Shown here: positions 33,490 to 45,777 of the stretch, piece by piece
Position numbering within the stretch: the first letter of the stretch is position 1
Layout: the number at the start of each line of letters is the position of its first letter
From: Dromiciops gliroides
Lineage: Eukaryota; Chordata; Mammalia; Microbiotheria; Microbiotheriidae
DNA length: 64,000 nucleotides
Direction of reading: 5' to 3'
Assembly (NCBI RefSeq): GCF_019393635.1
Contig: NC_057861.1
Coordinates: 167,626,303 to 167,690,302, forward strand
Made by a program: the position numbers and the translations under genes
The notes under the pieces: generated by a model
The model's input: only the letters and a program-made list of their open reading frames with translations
Database searches by the model: none
Told to the model about the DNA's origin: nothing

Positions 33490-33655
33490 TAAGGTTCAGG
33501 GGTAGAACTTTGGTTTTATATTTTTATATGTTTATGTCTTGCCTATCTAATTACATTATAAACTCCAAGAGGGCTAGAAAAATTTCTTGGTGTACTGCAC
33601 AACATGTAGCGTATAATAAACCCTTGATGAATGTTTCTTGGTTGATTAATAAAGC
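33490..33655 (+). mobile_element. L2 3' tail fragment
   Basis: TTACATTATAAACTCCAAGAGGG and ATAATAAACCCTTGATGAATG match the L2 3' end pattern. Confidence 0.5.
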
Positions 33656-33724
33656 CACAAGGTCATCTTGGACTTAAGGATTCCCCAAGCAGGGGTACAA
33701 GTTTTGTTCATTTAACACTGGCAG

Positions 33725-33835
33725 ATGACATGGTAAGTCACATTGCTTCTCTGGGCCTCAGTTTCCTCCTTTGTAAAGTGGGGGAAGAGTGGATCCATAG
33801 TCCCCAAGATCATTTCCATTTAAAAATCCTATGAT
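33725..33835 (+). mobile_element. MIR fragment
   Basis: GGCCTCAGTTTCCTCCTTTGTAAAGTGGGG then AAGATCATTTCC; continues to the SINE insertion at 33836. Confidence 0.7.
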
Positions 33836-33985
33836 GGGGGCAGCTAGGTGACGCAGTGGATAGAACACTGGCCCTGGATTCAGGAGGATCTGAGTTCAAA
33901 TCCGGCCTCAGACACTTATTACTTACTAGCTGTCTGACCCTAGGCAAGTCACTTAACCCCAATTGCCTCACCAAAAAAAAAAAAA
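33836..33985 (+). mobile_element. Young tRNA-derived SINE
   Basis: Plus copy flanked by AAATCCTATGAT at 33824-33835 and 33986-33997. Confidence 0.9.
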
Positions 33986-34341
33986 AAATCCTATGATACT
34001 ATTTGGATAGAGGTGGCACAGTGATCTGCACTTCCTTTATGGGGCCCAACTGGTGTCTATTTCCACTTTCACAAAGACCAAATTAGCACTGCAAATATTC
34101 AAGTAAAGATGTCAAATTAGCTCCAGCACAATCCCATTTTCATTGTAAAAAATACTTAGATTTTCCTGAGGGTTTTTCATCTAAGAGTATCTAAGCACTT
34201 ATTTGGCTGTTCTTGGTGATGCTGGGGTATCACTTTTTTGTACATGAGAGAACTGAAGTTAAATGTCAGCTAATGTTATCCATAGTGACTTGCAAAGCTG
34301 GGAACTTATTTGAGTTTCAGATTTTATGTATGATTTAGTTT

Positions 34342-34519
34342 TTGTGGGGTTTTTTGTTTGTTTGTTTGTTTTGTGTGTGTGTGGGGGGGCAATAAGAGTT
34401 AAGTGACTTGCCCAAGGTCACACAGCTAGTAAGTGTAAAGTGTCTGAGGCCAGATTTCAACTCGGGTCCTCCTGAATCCAGAGCCGGTACTCTATCCACT
34501 GCACCACCTAGCTGCCCCC
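34342..34519 (-). mobile_element. Young tRNA-derived SINE
   Basis: Minus copy with (TTTG)n/(TG)n tail, flanked by TGTATGATTTAGTTT at 34327-34341 and 34520-34534, a perfect 15-bp duplication. Confidence 0.9.
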
Positions 34520-34534
34520 TGTATGATTTAGTTT

Positions 34535-34680
34535 AACAAACATTTTATAAGTGCCTACTCTATGCAAAGTACTTCATGCTAGTGCTGAATTCAAAGACAA
34601 AAATTAAACAGTCCCTGTCCTCAAGGAGTTTACATTCTACTGGGGAGACGCGACATGTATAAAGATAAGAAAATACACAG
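34535..34680 (-). mobile_element. L2 3' end fragment
   Basis: ATTTTATAAGTGCCTACTCTATGC and CAGTCCCTGTCCTCAAGGAGTTTACATTCTAC match the minus-strand L2 tail. Confidence 0.65.
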
Positions 34681-36244
34681 GGATGTTGTGAAGCTCAAAT
34701 GAGATAATAAATTTAAAGTGTTTTTCAAATCTTAAAGCACTATATAAATGGCAATTATTAACATTAACACTATCATTATTAGCCTCCAGTCACCAGGCCT
34801 CCCTCCAGTCTGGTGAAGGCTTCCTTCTACTACACTCCTGCTAAACTCATTCAATAGAGCAAATGTTAAAGAATCAGGCTTTTTGTTTAATCAGTATTAT
34901 TAATCCTATATTAAGTCTAAACAATCGACACAGCAGTAAGTCAAGATCTGATTGATTTGTAAATTGCCAGTCTCTAAGGTATGCTTACACTGAAAAGTTA
35001 AGGATCAGCTCTTGAAAGCAGTTTAGAGTTTGCTCCAACACACCCTTGCATGTATACAGGGTAATTTCAAGAGATTGCTAGCAACTGGGAGTGAGGAGCA
35101 GATCAGCAATGGTCTGTGTACAAGAGGAAACCTGATTTTGGCTTTGAAGAAAGTCAGGGCTTTTATAAGGCAAAGGAAGGACAACCACTTATTGCAAAGG
35201 TAGCAGGTGAAAGATAGAATGTCATAATTAGCCAGTCATTTGGACTTGAAAGGAGTGAAAGGAAGTAAAATAACAGGACTGGGAAAGTAGTTAGGAGGGA
35301 GAGAATACAATAATAGAACATCCAAATTCATTGATTTAGAATCACTTCTAGGATTTAGACATGCAATGCACCTTAGAGATGATCAATTTATTCTTCAGAG
35401 AAGATAGCTGATGCCCAGAGAGGAAAAGGAACTTCTCCAGGGTTAAAGTCACACCTTCACAACCTAAATTTGGAGTTAGTTTTATGCCATTTAGTAATTT
35501 GGATCCAAAATGTGTCTGTATATTATGCAAATGAGAGATTAAGATCACAAGGGCAATTGCTCTATTCGTTTGTTTTTAGACAACTTTTATGTTTTCAGAG
35601 CAAGGCAAAGAAAGCCACGTGGAATTTTGTAGAGAATTTTGGGGAGAGACGAAAGAAGGTTGGGCGGGGTGTGTTCATTCAAACTGGCAGCTGAGTCCCT
35701 CTTTTGTTGATTTCTGGTATTGCCCTACAGAGAGTAACCTTAGAAGGGCTCCGTGTTTGCATGCATTTACGGTGACGGACCCACCTGACTTTTTCTGTCT
35801 CTATATTTGGTGCTGTTCCCTCTTCACCTTCCCTTTGCCCTTTGCAATGGGAACTGTATGGCAGAGCAGACATTAATAATCAAGCCAGTCTTGACATTCA
35901 TTGAGTGCTCGGGTAAGGTTTTCCGAAGATAGACACACTTGCTTCTTTCCGATCTGTAGCAGAGGGGAGTCAAACACTTGGCATGATCTGGTGTAAGGAG
36001 GAGCTTTGTTCAGAGGAAAGCACAGATATTCTGGGAAGAGATGGGAGAATGCTGCCCTGGGAAATCTTAATGTGTCAAGTCCTCACTGATACCAGAGACG
36101 AGTTCAAGGATATACCTAAAATCTTAAGGCAGTAAGAAAGCCCTGCTAAGGAATCACAGATAGCTTTCTAGAGGTTCCAGTTTGCAGAGAGTATTTCTTA
36201 ACATATGAAATTCAGTGGGATATGCTGAATTTTCAGCCTTTCTT
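34681..36244. other. Intergenic sequence, little recognised
   Basis: A weak MIR trace (CCCAGAGAGGAAAAGGAACTTC) lies at about 35370-35470. Otherwise no gene or repeat is identifiable. The open frames at 35470-35876 lack support. Confidence 0.4.
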
Positions 36245-36632
36245 CTAAGGATGGTACATGGTATAGTAGAAAGAGTGGTTGACTTTGGAGTATAGTTCCA
36301 ACAATATCCATGTGGCCATGGGAAAGTGACACTCTGACCTTCATTTTCCTCATCTATAAAATGGAGATAATACCACCTACGGTACCTACTTCACAGGATT
36401 ATTGTGAGGATCATAGGCATTTATGGAATAGTGGGAGGCATGCTCAGCTTGGAGTCACAAAATCTGAATGAAAATCCTGACTCTGTCACTGAGTACCTGT
36501 GTGATAATAAATAAATCACTTACCCTCCCTGTGCCTCAGTTTCCTCACCTGTAAAAATAAGGGAGTTGGGCTGGCTGACCTTTGAAGTCTAAAGTTTTTC
36601 TAAAGTCCTAGCTGTAATTCTGTGAACCTATG
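36245..36632 (+). mobile_element. Two tandem MIR copies
   Basis: First copy 36245-36425 (CATTTTCCTCATCTATAAAATGG, TACTTCACAGGATTATTGTGAGGATC). Second copy about 36426-36632 (GCCTCAGTTTCCTCACCTG, CTGTAATTCTGTGA). Confidence 0.8.
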
Positions 36633-37024
36633 TACAGAAAAACAAAGAAACAAGCTCAGAGCACCACGCAAATGTGCTGTTATGCTTTTCCCCAAGGAGG
36701 GAAAGGCTGAATTTGGGAGATCTCGATTCTTTTATATGATTTAATCCAAGCACTTGAACAGGCACCCTATCCTTGCCACTCTTTGCAGCAATCCCAGAGT
36801 GCTCATTCGACATTCTGGGTAAACAACACAGGTGCCATCAGTTGAGAGCTGAATGCTGTCAATAGAAGATGAGAATATAGAAGGGCATATTGATGACAAG
36901 CTTGGCCATGTCAGGTCACAAGTTAATTAAGTCATCGGATTCTTTTTTTTCTTTTTTTTTTTTTTTGCATTAAGTACCTATTATTGCAAAGCCTGAAGAG
37001 AAGAGTGGAATAGTGGCTAAATGT

Positions 37025-37115
37025 TAAGTGTGGAGGGCTAGGAGAACTGGATTCACATCCTGTCTGATGTATACTGATGGAGTTATCCTGTACAAAGCAC
37101 TTAACCTCCCAATTC
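37025..37115 (+). mobile_element. MIR 5' fragment
   Basis: GGAGGGCTAGGAGAACTGGATTCACATCC then CAAAGCACTTAACCTCCC. Confidence 0.4.
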
Positions 37116-37710
37116 CTAGCAACTCTAAGGCCATCACAAGAGGTGCCACCTTGCCTTGGTAAAGGAGTTTCCTTACTTGGGAGTACTTTATACTAATGGA
37201 AACACAGGTCCAGTTCCTATACTGTTTTGTAAAACCTGATACTTGAAAAGGCCCAAGAGTCACTTTTGAAACTCTGCCCTTTCATAATTGTTTTTGAGCC
37301 TTTTTTTATGGAATCAAAATTAATTTTGACAGAATGTCTCAGTGCATTTTACCCTGATTCTAGTGTCATTCTTATGGGAGATAGTAATAGGTTTTCTGCC
37401 CACTTCTTTTTTTTTTCTTGGTATACAAGACTGTTCCCACCTTAGACACAAGAGTCCTTTTCCCAAACATCCTAAAACCCCCTAACTAGTACCTAAGTGG
37501 ATCTGTTTCTCTCCACTATCTTCAGTGGCAGCCACTGTCATCACCCATTGTTTGGGAGGCACTTCATAGCAGATTCATCTTGGGTGCATTGCTTAGTCTA
37601 TGTGAGCCTGTCTATGAGTATAGTAATGTTTATACTCTTGCCTGTAGCAAAGGTTGATAAGACCAACTTGAAGTTTACAAAGTGCCTTCTAGACATAAGC
37701 TTTTGTTTTT

Positions 37711-37869
37711 GTTTTTTTTTTGGGGGGGGGGTTGTGGGGCTATGGGGGTTAAGTGACTTGCCCAAGGTCACACAGCTAGTAAGTGTCAAGTGTCTGAGGC
37801 CGGATTTGAACTCAGGTACTCCTGACTCCAGGGCCAGTGCTTTAACCACTGCGCCACCTAGCTGCCCCC
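37711..37869 (-). mobile_element. Young tRNA-derived SINE
   Basis: Minus copy flanked by AGCTTTTGTTTTT at 37698-37710 and 37870-37882. Confidence 0.9.
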
Positions 37870-37892
37870 AGCTTTTGTTTTTACCATGACCA

Positions 37893-38110
37893 ACTTGTGA
37901 TGGAAAGAGGACTTGGATTTTCATTTAGGAGATCCAGGATGAAGTCCTGGTTGTGTTTTTTCCTGTAACCTTAGATAAATCACTGAAACTCTCTGAGACT
38001 ATTTACTTATCTGAAAAACTGGGATAATAATACTTGCAGTATCCTACCTCATAGGGTTGTTGTGAGGAACAAGAGACAATGAACAATGCTGGAGGACTCC
38101 TAATAAAATG
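37893..38110 (+). mobile_element. MIR copy
   Basis: GGACTTGGATTTTCATTTAGG, CTTATCTGAAAAACTGGGATAATAA and CTCATAGGGTTGTTGTGAGG. Confidence 0.75.
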
Positions 38111-38584
38111 TGCTACCAACTTCTTGACAGGGGTGATAGACTCAGGGTGGAGATTGAGACATATATTTTTGGCACATAGCCAATTCAGAAATTTGTTTTG
38201 CTTTAAAATGCCTATTTGTTACAGGAGTTTTCTTTTTCTTTTTTAATTTGTTTTAATTAATTTGTTTTGTGGGGCAAGGGAGAGAAAATAGTCTTTTTGT
38301 TCATTGGAAAAGATGACATTAAAAGAATAATGTATGTAAGACATTATTCAGTATCTGAAGGATGCATATTTTCAACAGTGTTGGTACTGATGCAGATGAC
38401 AATGATGGAATAACCTCCTTTCTAAGCTGCTGTGACCAAGAAAATCATCATTTGGAAGCCAGGCCTCTGGTGATAAGCCTTTTAGCCTGGAGGACTCATG
38501 ACTTGGTAAAGAGTCAGTCTGTCACTAGCTTATACTCAAGGGTCCTGCGTCCTGCCTGCTTCTTAAAAGGTGACTGTTCCCCCA

Positions 38585-38705
38585 GAAGTTCTGTGACCTG
38601 GGTTCTCTTTTTCGTTGTAATATTGATTTGTGTGATGATCTTATGCAAGTCTTTTCAACTTTGGACCTCCTTTCTCCATCTGTAAAATGTGACTTCACCA
38701 TCCTA
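38585..38705 (+). mobile_element. MIR fragment
   Basis: TGTGACCTGGGTTC then ACCTCCTTTCTCCATCTGTAAAATGTGA. Confidence 0.5.
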
Positions 38706-38859
38706 CTAGTATGTACTTGAAAGAGGTGAAGGTGGGTGACTGCCAAACACTCTGACCGCCTTGGAAGCTTCTTGGTTACTTGAGAACAAAGCAGTCCTTG
38801 GTAATTTTCAAGTCGACACATTTTCATTCTGTGCAGGATGCTGTGAGATGTGGTGTGAC

Positions 38860-39207
38860 AAAGTGTGTAGAGGACTGGACTGGTCTTGGAGTCTGTGAGG
38901 GCTGGGTTCAAAAGCTGCCTCTCTACATACTGGATGAATGACCACAGGCAAGTCACTTAGGGGAATGGAACACACATACTATGTTACAAGCACTGTGCTA
39001 AGTGCTTTACAACTATTATCTCATTTGATCCTTATAACAACCTTGAAAGTGCTATTATAGTCCCCTTTTACAGTTGAGTTACTAAGGCAAATAGAAGTTG
39101 TGACTTGGGCAGAGTCATACAGCTAGTGTCTGAGGCCAGACCTGAACTCAGATCTTCCTGACTGAGTCTAGTGCCCTATCCACTGAGCCACCACCTAGCT
39201 GCTTCTA
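38860..39207. mobile_element. Two CORE-SINE fragments, opposite orientation
   Basis: A plus-strand MIR head (about 38860-38957, GACTGGTCTTGGAGTCTGTG) abuts a minus-strand MAR/MIR copy (38958-39207, AAGCACTGTGCTAAGTGCTTTAC to CCACCACCTAGCTGC). Confidence 0.7.
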
Positions 39208-39300
39208 AGTGTTCTAGGCAATCAGGATTACTAAATTTCAGAGGCATTACTGATCTACATTGGTAGAAGGGGCTACCTTACAGATGAAATTATGGATCCA

Positions 39301-39440
39301 GGGGCAGCTAGATAGTACAGTGGATGGAGCACCAGCCCTGGATTCAGGAGTACCCGAGTTCAAATCCAGCCTCAGACAACACTTACTAGCTGTGTGACCC
39401 TGGGCAAGTCACTTAACCCCAATTGCCCTGCCAAAAAAAA
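39301..39440 (+). mobile_element. Young tRNA-derived SINE
   Basis: Plus copy flanked by TATGGATCCA at 39291-39300 and 39442-39451. Confidence 0.9.
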
Positions 39441-39451
39441 ATATGGATCCA

Positions 39452-41924
39452 AACAAACAAAAAAGATCAGGTTTGTAAATATAATACATGGTATACAAAC
39501 TTGCCACCATCACAGAAATTCAATAACTTTTTAGAGTAGCCACATAATGTTCAAAAAGTTATAATATCAACTTTATTTAGAAGTGATTTCTGAGGATGAA
39601 GATCCATAACATGTGGGACAGTACTAAGTTGGTGTGGGCAATGGGAGACAGTATAACAAAAAGATCTGCTTTTTTCTTTATTAAGATATTGTTGAAATGG
39701 AAAAAAAAGATTTAGAAGATAAAGTGGCAATGGGTAACATTTAATGTGTACAATATAGGTGTAAAATAAAAGTTTTTGACCAGAAATACAGCTCATTTTC
39801 TCCCATTTAAAAGAAACAAGGTTTATGAAGGTATGAATTAACGTTCTTAGAGCCTATAGCCTCTTAACCTTTAAGATATAGTAGTGACTTTGTGCCTAAG
39901 ATGCTAGCATGATTGTACTGATCTCAAGAGAATTTGGCATTTTACCAAATGGCCTGTGGGGAAATCTGTTGTTTTTTTTTTTCTTTTTGCTCAGGAGGAG
40001 CAACAGCAGTAGCTCACTGTCACTAAGAACTCTGACAAATGCCCCAAATTCACAGTATTCTACCTAGCTTGCTTTGGTGGAAATTTTAGCCCATGTAAAC
40101 GAATTCTGGCAGAGTGGTGGAGACTCACCAGGTCCTCCCTCCTTTAAATTAGCTGAAGATAAATAATGTAACTGAATACCCTCCTTCAATCTATACAAGC
40201 CACTTTGCAACAGTCAGGATGTAGAGGGGAAAGGGCATAGAGGAGGTCATCAGAGAACTGAATGAAGAAAAGATGGGCTGGTCATAGGGAGAGAGCAAAG
40301 GATAACTTCTGGACAGCCCACGTACTTGATGAGTGTCCTCTCCATGACAAGAATTTAAGGAAAGCTCCTAGCATGTCAGGTGGACTTGCTTGTGGCAGAT
40401 TTTCAGTGGGACACGAAGAGGTGTTGCATAGGATGGGCAGGCATGGATGGACTGGAATTTGCATCACTGGAGAGCTTGGAAGAGGTGGCAGATCCACTGG
40501 AATTTTGGAGGAGGTGGACAAGGATGGTGAGACAGTCAAATCTGAATCCTGTTTGTTCCTTAGGGTAGAAGGATAACCTGTGTGTGGTGTTTAGGGTGGC
40601 TGGATGCTACCAAGGGTATTCGTGTAATAGCAGATCAAAGGAGAAAAGAGGATTCTGGCCCCTGGTCCTCCCATTCACTGTTCTCTATCTCTACATGCAG
40701 AGATTTTCAGCTGGAGAGAACAGCAAAGGGCCCTTTCACAGTGACAGTAGACCAATACTGGACTTCAGGACAAGAGTCCCAAGGTAAAAGCCCAATCCTG
40801 AAGCCAGCCACTCTTATTTTGACAGCACATCCTAATGTGCATTGCATGAAAGATTACTCAACTCAGGTCTTACATTCTTTGTCCACAGAACTTACTGTTT
40901 AAATTGACTAACCTCCTAAGACATAAGTTCTTGAATATTTCCCAGGATGGAACTGGTTTCTTGCTAAGGTTCATGTTGCAACCACCAATATGAATGGGCC
41001 AGCTTACTTGGTAAGGGGCCATTTGTTTCCCTGAGGGCTATAACTGAGTTAAGAAACCACAGGACTTAGTGAGCCTACAAGTTATGTTACACAAACCTTA
41101 AAGTAATACCTGACAGTGCCCACCACCCTGCTTGCTGGCTGATGAAGTGAAGTGTGTCGATGAGACACCTCCATCTGTAAACAAGGTCCGATGATTATTC
41201 TTCATAAACCACAGACTGAGTCACATTGGAATTCCCTAGGGTCGATCATCCTAGACAGTGATCCAGTTCAGCATGTTGGTACCACTGGAGTAAGTCCATG
41301 GAATAGCAGAACAGAGGAGAAAAGTGTATTCTGTGCTCTGGCCACCCCAACCACTGTTCTCTATCTCTACTTGTAGCCAGTTCACCTGGAGAGAATTGTC
41401 CTTATACCTGGATCCCTTAAGGTGGTAGAGTTGCAGGAGAGGTCTGATGACATCAGTGCATTTCCCCCTTATGAGTCTGAAAAAACAAAGGGAAAGAGTG
41501 CTGTATCAAAAACCTTAGAGAAACTGGGACAAATCAATCACTTTACTGCCAGTATGTGCAATACATGCTGGTAAGAAAAGGCAAAATCAGACTTAGAGGC
41601 TTGGCGTATGATTCATTTATGAGGGTTCTAAAAACCAAAATATTTCACTTAAAACATTGCCCACATAAATCTCCTATGAAAGAAAAATGACAGGACTGCC
41701 TGAAAAGACTTCATATCTCTGGCATGTAATGCTCTGAAGTACACTGACGGTCAATGAAAGGCAAAGGTTACAATGGATTTTACCTATTAGCATCAACTGC
41801 TTTGTCTCCAAAAGGATTAACGACTAGAACTTTTAGCTGTAAAATGGTTTTTTCCTGGTATAAGTTTTACCTCCTGTCTTTACAATCATTCCCCACGTGT
41901 GGGATGTTTTCCCAACTGTTAATT
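39452..41924. other. Intergenic block with an internal direct repeat, otherwise unidentified
   Basis: No gene or known repeat recognised. A diverged duplicate occurs at about 40615-40740 and 41305-41400, listed separately. Frames at 40262-40576 and 40582-40902 show no domain and are not called. Confidence 0.4.
40615..41400 (+). repeat. Diverged direct duplication, about 680 bp apart
   Basis: Both units contain AATAGCAGA-ACAGAGGAGAAAAG-like sequence. They share CACTGTTCTCTATCTCTAC (40677 and 41353) and then a T/CAGCTGGAGAGAA or CACCTGGAGAGAA block. They are clearly related but diverged. The element class is unknown. Confidence 0.6.
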
Positions 41925-42510
41925 TGAATCCCTTACTTCCTTTGAAGACTCAGCTCAAGAGACACATCCTCCAAGAAGCCTTTCCTGGTCCTCCCCAGAT
42001 GTTTGTGCTATCATGCCTTGGGACACTAGGTGGCGCAACGGATAGAGCTCTGGGTCTGGGGTCAGGAAAAGCTAAATTCAAATATATCCTCTCACTAGCT
42101 GTGCGACCCTGGGCAAAAAATAAAATAAAATAAATTCATTGCCTGCCTCAGTTTCCTCAGTTGTAAAAATGAGGATACTAATACTACCTACCTTGTGAGG
42201 CTGTCATGAGGATCAGATGAGGTATTATTTGCAAAGGGCTTAGCATACTGCCTGGAGCAGGCACCATATAAATGTTTATTCCCTTCCCTTCTAAGATTAC
42301 CTTTCCTCTTCTCTTTATTTATCTTTTGTGTTCTGATTTATCTATGTTGTCTCCCCCCACCAGAATATAAGTTCCTTGGGAGAAGGGATTGTTTTTAGTT
42401 TAGTTGTCTTTTTTTGGGGGGGAGGGGGGAGATTATCCCCATTGCTTAGCATTGTGCTTGGAATCAGAGCAGGCATTTAAGAAATGCTTCTTGATTGATT
42501 TGGAAGGATG
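41925..42510 (+). mobile_element. L2 LINE 3' end split by a CORE-SINE
   Basis: TTTGAAGACTCAGCTCAAGAGACAC..CAAGAAGCCTTTCCTGGTCC (to 42016) continues after the insertion at 42291 with CACCAGAATATAAGTTCCTTGGG and TTTAAGAAATGCTTCTTGATTG. Confidence 0.75.
42019..42290 (+). mobile_element. CORE-SINE (MAR/MIR type)
   Basis: Head GGGACACTAGGTGGCGCAACGG, a TAAAATAAAA-rich middle, CORE GCCTCAGTTTCCTCAGTTGTAAAA and the end AAAGGGCTTAGCATACTGCC. Confidence 0.8.
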
Positions 42511-42629
42511 AATAACATGCAGAATAGCCAAAATGCATCTAGGACTAAGAGATACAAAAGGCCACTCAATATTACATAGTGACTGTGTGGTTTTAAATCA
42601 TGCTTTAAAACAATTCAGAACAAGGGGAG

Positions 42630-42912
42630 GAAACAAGCATTTATTAAGCATCTACTATGTGGCAAGCACTGTTCTAGGTACTTTACATATATTATCTCAT
42701 TTGATCCTCACAGCACTGGGATGTATGTAGGTGCTAGTATTAGCCTTTTTTTTTCTTTTTTTTTCTTTTTAACAGTTGAAAACACTAAAGTGGACAGAGC
42801 TTAAGGGACTTGCCCAGGATTACACAGCTAGTATGTGTCTGAAGCCAGATTTGAATGCTTGTCATCCCAACTCTAGGTGGGGAGCTCTACCCACCATGCC
42901 ACCCAGATGTCA
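42630..42912 (-). mobile_element. CORE-SINE (MAR/MIR type)
   Basis: Minus copy: CATTTATTAAGCATCTACTATG, ATTATCTCATTTGATCCTCACAGC and CTTGCCCAGGATTACACAGC; a T-rich expansion lies at 42747-42770. Confidence 0.8.
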
Positions 42913-42971
42913 CTGCCTGTGGTAGAGATAAGTGAAGGAAATGTTGAATTTTAGGAAAGCTATTTCTTTTG

Positions 42972-43128
42972 TTTGGTTGGTTTTTTTTTAGTGAGGCAAT
43001 TGGGGTTAAGTGACTTGCCCAGGGTCACACAGCTAGTAAGTGTGTCAAGTGTCTGAGGGTCGGATTTGAACTCAGGTCCTCCTGAATCCAGGGCTGGTGC
43101 TCTATACACCGTGCCACCTAGCTGCCCC
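42972..43128 (-). mobile_element. Young tRNA-derived SINE
   Basis: Minus copy flanked by TATTTCTTTTG at 42961-42971 and 43129-43139. Confidence 0.9.
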
Positions 43129-43184
43129 TATTTCTTTTGCTATTCCAAAACTTTATAAGCAACGTTTTAAAAGTCATATCAATC

Positions 43185-43735
43185 AACCAAAAAATATTAA
43201 ATGCCTCGCATGTGCTAGGCACTGTGCTAAGCAGTGGGGCTACAAAAAATGGCAAAAGATGAAAGTGGGCTCCTTTGAGGAGCATGCGCTCTAATAGAGC
43301 AAACGACAAAGAAATATATACAAAGCAAGCTATATACAGGATGAATAGGTGATGATTAAGAGAAGGAAGGTACTAGAATTAAAAGGGGTTGGGAAAGGCT
43401 TCCTGTAAAAGATGGGATTTTTGTTGAGACTTTAAGGTGGCCAAAGAAAGGCAGGAGGCAGAGATGGGCAAGAGAGTGTTCCAGGGGGACAGTCAGAGAA
43501 AATGCCCAGAGACAAGAGATGGAGGGTCTTGTTTGTGGAACAGCCAGGAGGCCAGTGTCACTGGATTGAATAGTATGTGTTACGGAGTAAGGAGGGGGAA
43601 GACTGGAAAGGTAGGAGGGAGTTAGGTTATGAAGGGCTTTGAATGTCAGACAGAGCATTGTGTATTTGATTCTGGAGTTAACAGGAAGCCACTGAAGTTA
43701 ATAGAGGGGTTTGGGAGTGGTAGTGGTTAGATCAT
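43185..43735 (-). mobile_element. L2 LINE 3' end
   Basis: Minus-strand L2 tail (CATGTGCTAGGCACTGTGCTAAGC), AAGGGGTTGGGAAAGGCTTCC and GGTTATGAAGGGCTTTGAATG. Confidence 0.8.
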
Positions 43736-43759
43736 CTCACACCAAGTATGCTAGAAGAT

Positions 43760-44130
43760 ACTATCTACAAGACTGCTAAACAGAACTAACCGCTTTTCCT
43801 TCTTTGGAACTACATCTGTTCTTTTTTGCCTCCATGCTTCTGATTACTTATCTCTGTAATGTATTTTCCATCTCTGCCTGTTGAAAATCCTATTCATTCT
43901 TCAGGTCCCAGCCTCTTCTATGTGGCTTTTCTTACTTGACTGCTCCAGCCAAAGGCTCTCTATCTTTGGGTCTCTTTTACACACATTCTATTTCATAGTA
44001 TATTTCTGTATTTTCCTAATCCTACTTGACTATAAACTCCATGACAGGAACGGTTGTCTATTCACCTTTGAATTCTTGTACCTAGCACAGTGCCTTGAAT
44101 TTAATAAATGTTGAATTGAAACCAGGTAAG
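43760..44130 (+). mobile_element. L2 LINE 3' end
   Basis: TTCTTCAGGTCCCAGCCTCTTC, TGACTATAAACTCCATGACAGG and CCTAGCACAGTGCCTTGAATTTAATAAATG in plus orientation. Confidence 0.75.
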
Positions 44131-45467
44131 GTTTTTTTTTAAAACTCAGTATTTCTGGAACTTTGGGCCCAAACTCCATTCATTTTACTCCTTAAATCTG
44201 TCTGATTCTGATAAATGTAGAGTTTAATGAAATATTTTAAACCCAATCTCTACAAATAATGAAACAGAAAAAAAAGGAAATCTGTGAACAGTAGAGAGGC
44301 TCATTCATTACCTAGGTAGAGACAAATTTAAATGCTAGGTGGAGTGGTACCTCTGGCAACTGAATCCTGAGACATTTTAAAATCAGTCAACCAACCAAAA
44401 AGCATTTAATAAGTACCTACAACATTCTAGGAATATGTTAAATTTTAGGACTCCTCAACAATTCAGGGCAGATGAACATATCATTTCTATGCAAATTTTC
44501 TAAAACCTGTTACAGTTTAGACCAGTTCCCCTCCCTTATTTATTTCCATCTTTCCCTTCTTGTTCCTCATTGCAACTTCTAAGTCATCCCTTTGTAGTCA
44601 TCACTCAGCAACCTCTTCTCTGAGAATCATTCCATCAGCCTACATTGCCTATCTAGATTCTTGATCCAGGCACCTGTAGCTTTTCAGGTTATTCACCTTC
44701 CTTTTTCAAAGAATTCAATACCTGGCCCACAGTCCTTTGCTCCCTCTCTACCCTTCCCCATTCCTGTCATTATCCAGGCTCTGAATCCAGGGGATCCCCT
44801 ACAACACCCTGGCCTCCCAGCACATCAACTTCCCAACACCTAAGATTCATCCCTTCATTCTACCTCAGTCACGCCTAGGGATGGTCTCATCTCAGATCTC
44901 TCTCATGAAGAACATGACTGTCTCTGTGATCTTGATCTCTTGAGTTACTTTCTCTGTGAAGTTCCAAGCCTTCCATCTCTCACTTTGTCTCACTCCTAGG
45001 CCTATTCTTCTTGCTCACCACCACCTCCAGACTTTTCACCCCATCCATTCTCCTCTTCCAGTCAATCAATGTTGATCTGGCTTCAATTTCCTCTCTTCAC
45101 TGTTTTAACCCAATCTTATTCCTTAGAATCTCTTGAATGGTTGGCCTATTGCTGCTTACACTTTGCTAAACATCCACCCTGGGTTGTCCTTCCACTATCT
45201 GCCTGATGCCAGGAAAAAAAATTCCCTATGTGGGGGTCACTACAAATTTATCAAACCTTATCTGTACCCTATTCTATTATTCTTCCCTGATTTACTCTCT
45301 ACAACCTTCCAAACAGTTTTTCTCTTCAAGGCCTTTAAATCACCCCTCCTTCCTGGTCCCTTTTTCAAGCTGTGGGCTTTCCTGAGAAAAGAGGTATTCC
45401 ATTTGATTGCCTCTGTTTCCCTATTCCATATGTCAAATCCCTTCAGTATCTCTCATTCTTTCATGAT

Positions 45468-45613
45468 GTAATGGAGAGTGCTATGTAGGCAGTAAGAGAA
45501 CCTTGGGCCGAATTCTGCCTCTGTCACTCATTACCTAGGTGACACTGGACAAATCACTTAACTGCTGTGGGCCTCAGTTTCCTTGTCTATTAGATGTTGG
45601 GGTTGGACTAGAT
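45468..45613 (+). mobile_element. MIR copy nested in L2
   Basis: GTAATGGAGAGTGCTATGTAGG, GGGCCTCAGTTTCCTTGTCTATTAGATG and GGTTGGACTAGAT. Confidence 0.75.
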
Positions 45614-45617
45614 ATAT

Positions 45618-45777
45618 CAGTGGTGTCAAATTCAAATAGAAAGGATCTAGTATATTGATGCTGAAAGCTACAAATTAATATTATCTATGTTGTATTGAAC
45701 TTGTATTTCTTTTGTTAAGTAGTTCCCAATTACATTTAAATCTGGTTAGGGTATCACTGGGCAGTTTGACATTTCTG
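45618..45777. mobile_element. hAT MITE (CAGTGGTGTCAAA type)
   Basis: Starts CAGTGGTGTCAAATTC and ends CAGTTTGACATTTCTG. GACTAGAT (45606-45613) and GAGTAGAT (45778-45785) are likely 8-bp target copies. Same family as 58551-58756. Confidence 0.65.

Noticed and set aside
38525-38956. 143-codon minus-strand frame
   Set aside because: It spans two MIR fragments and shows no conserved motif.
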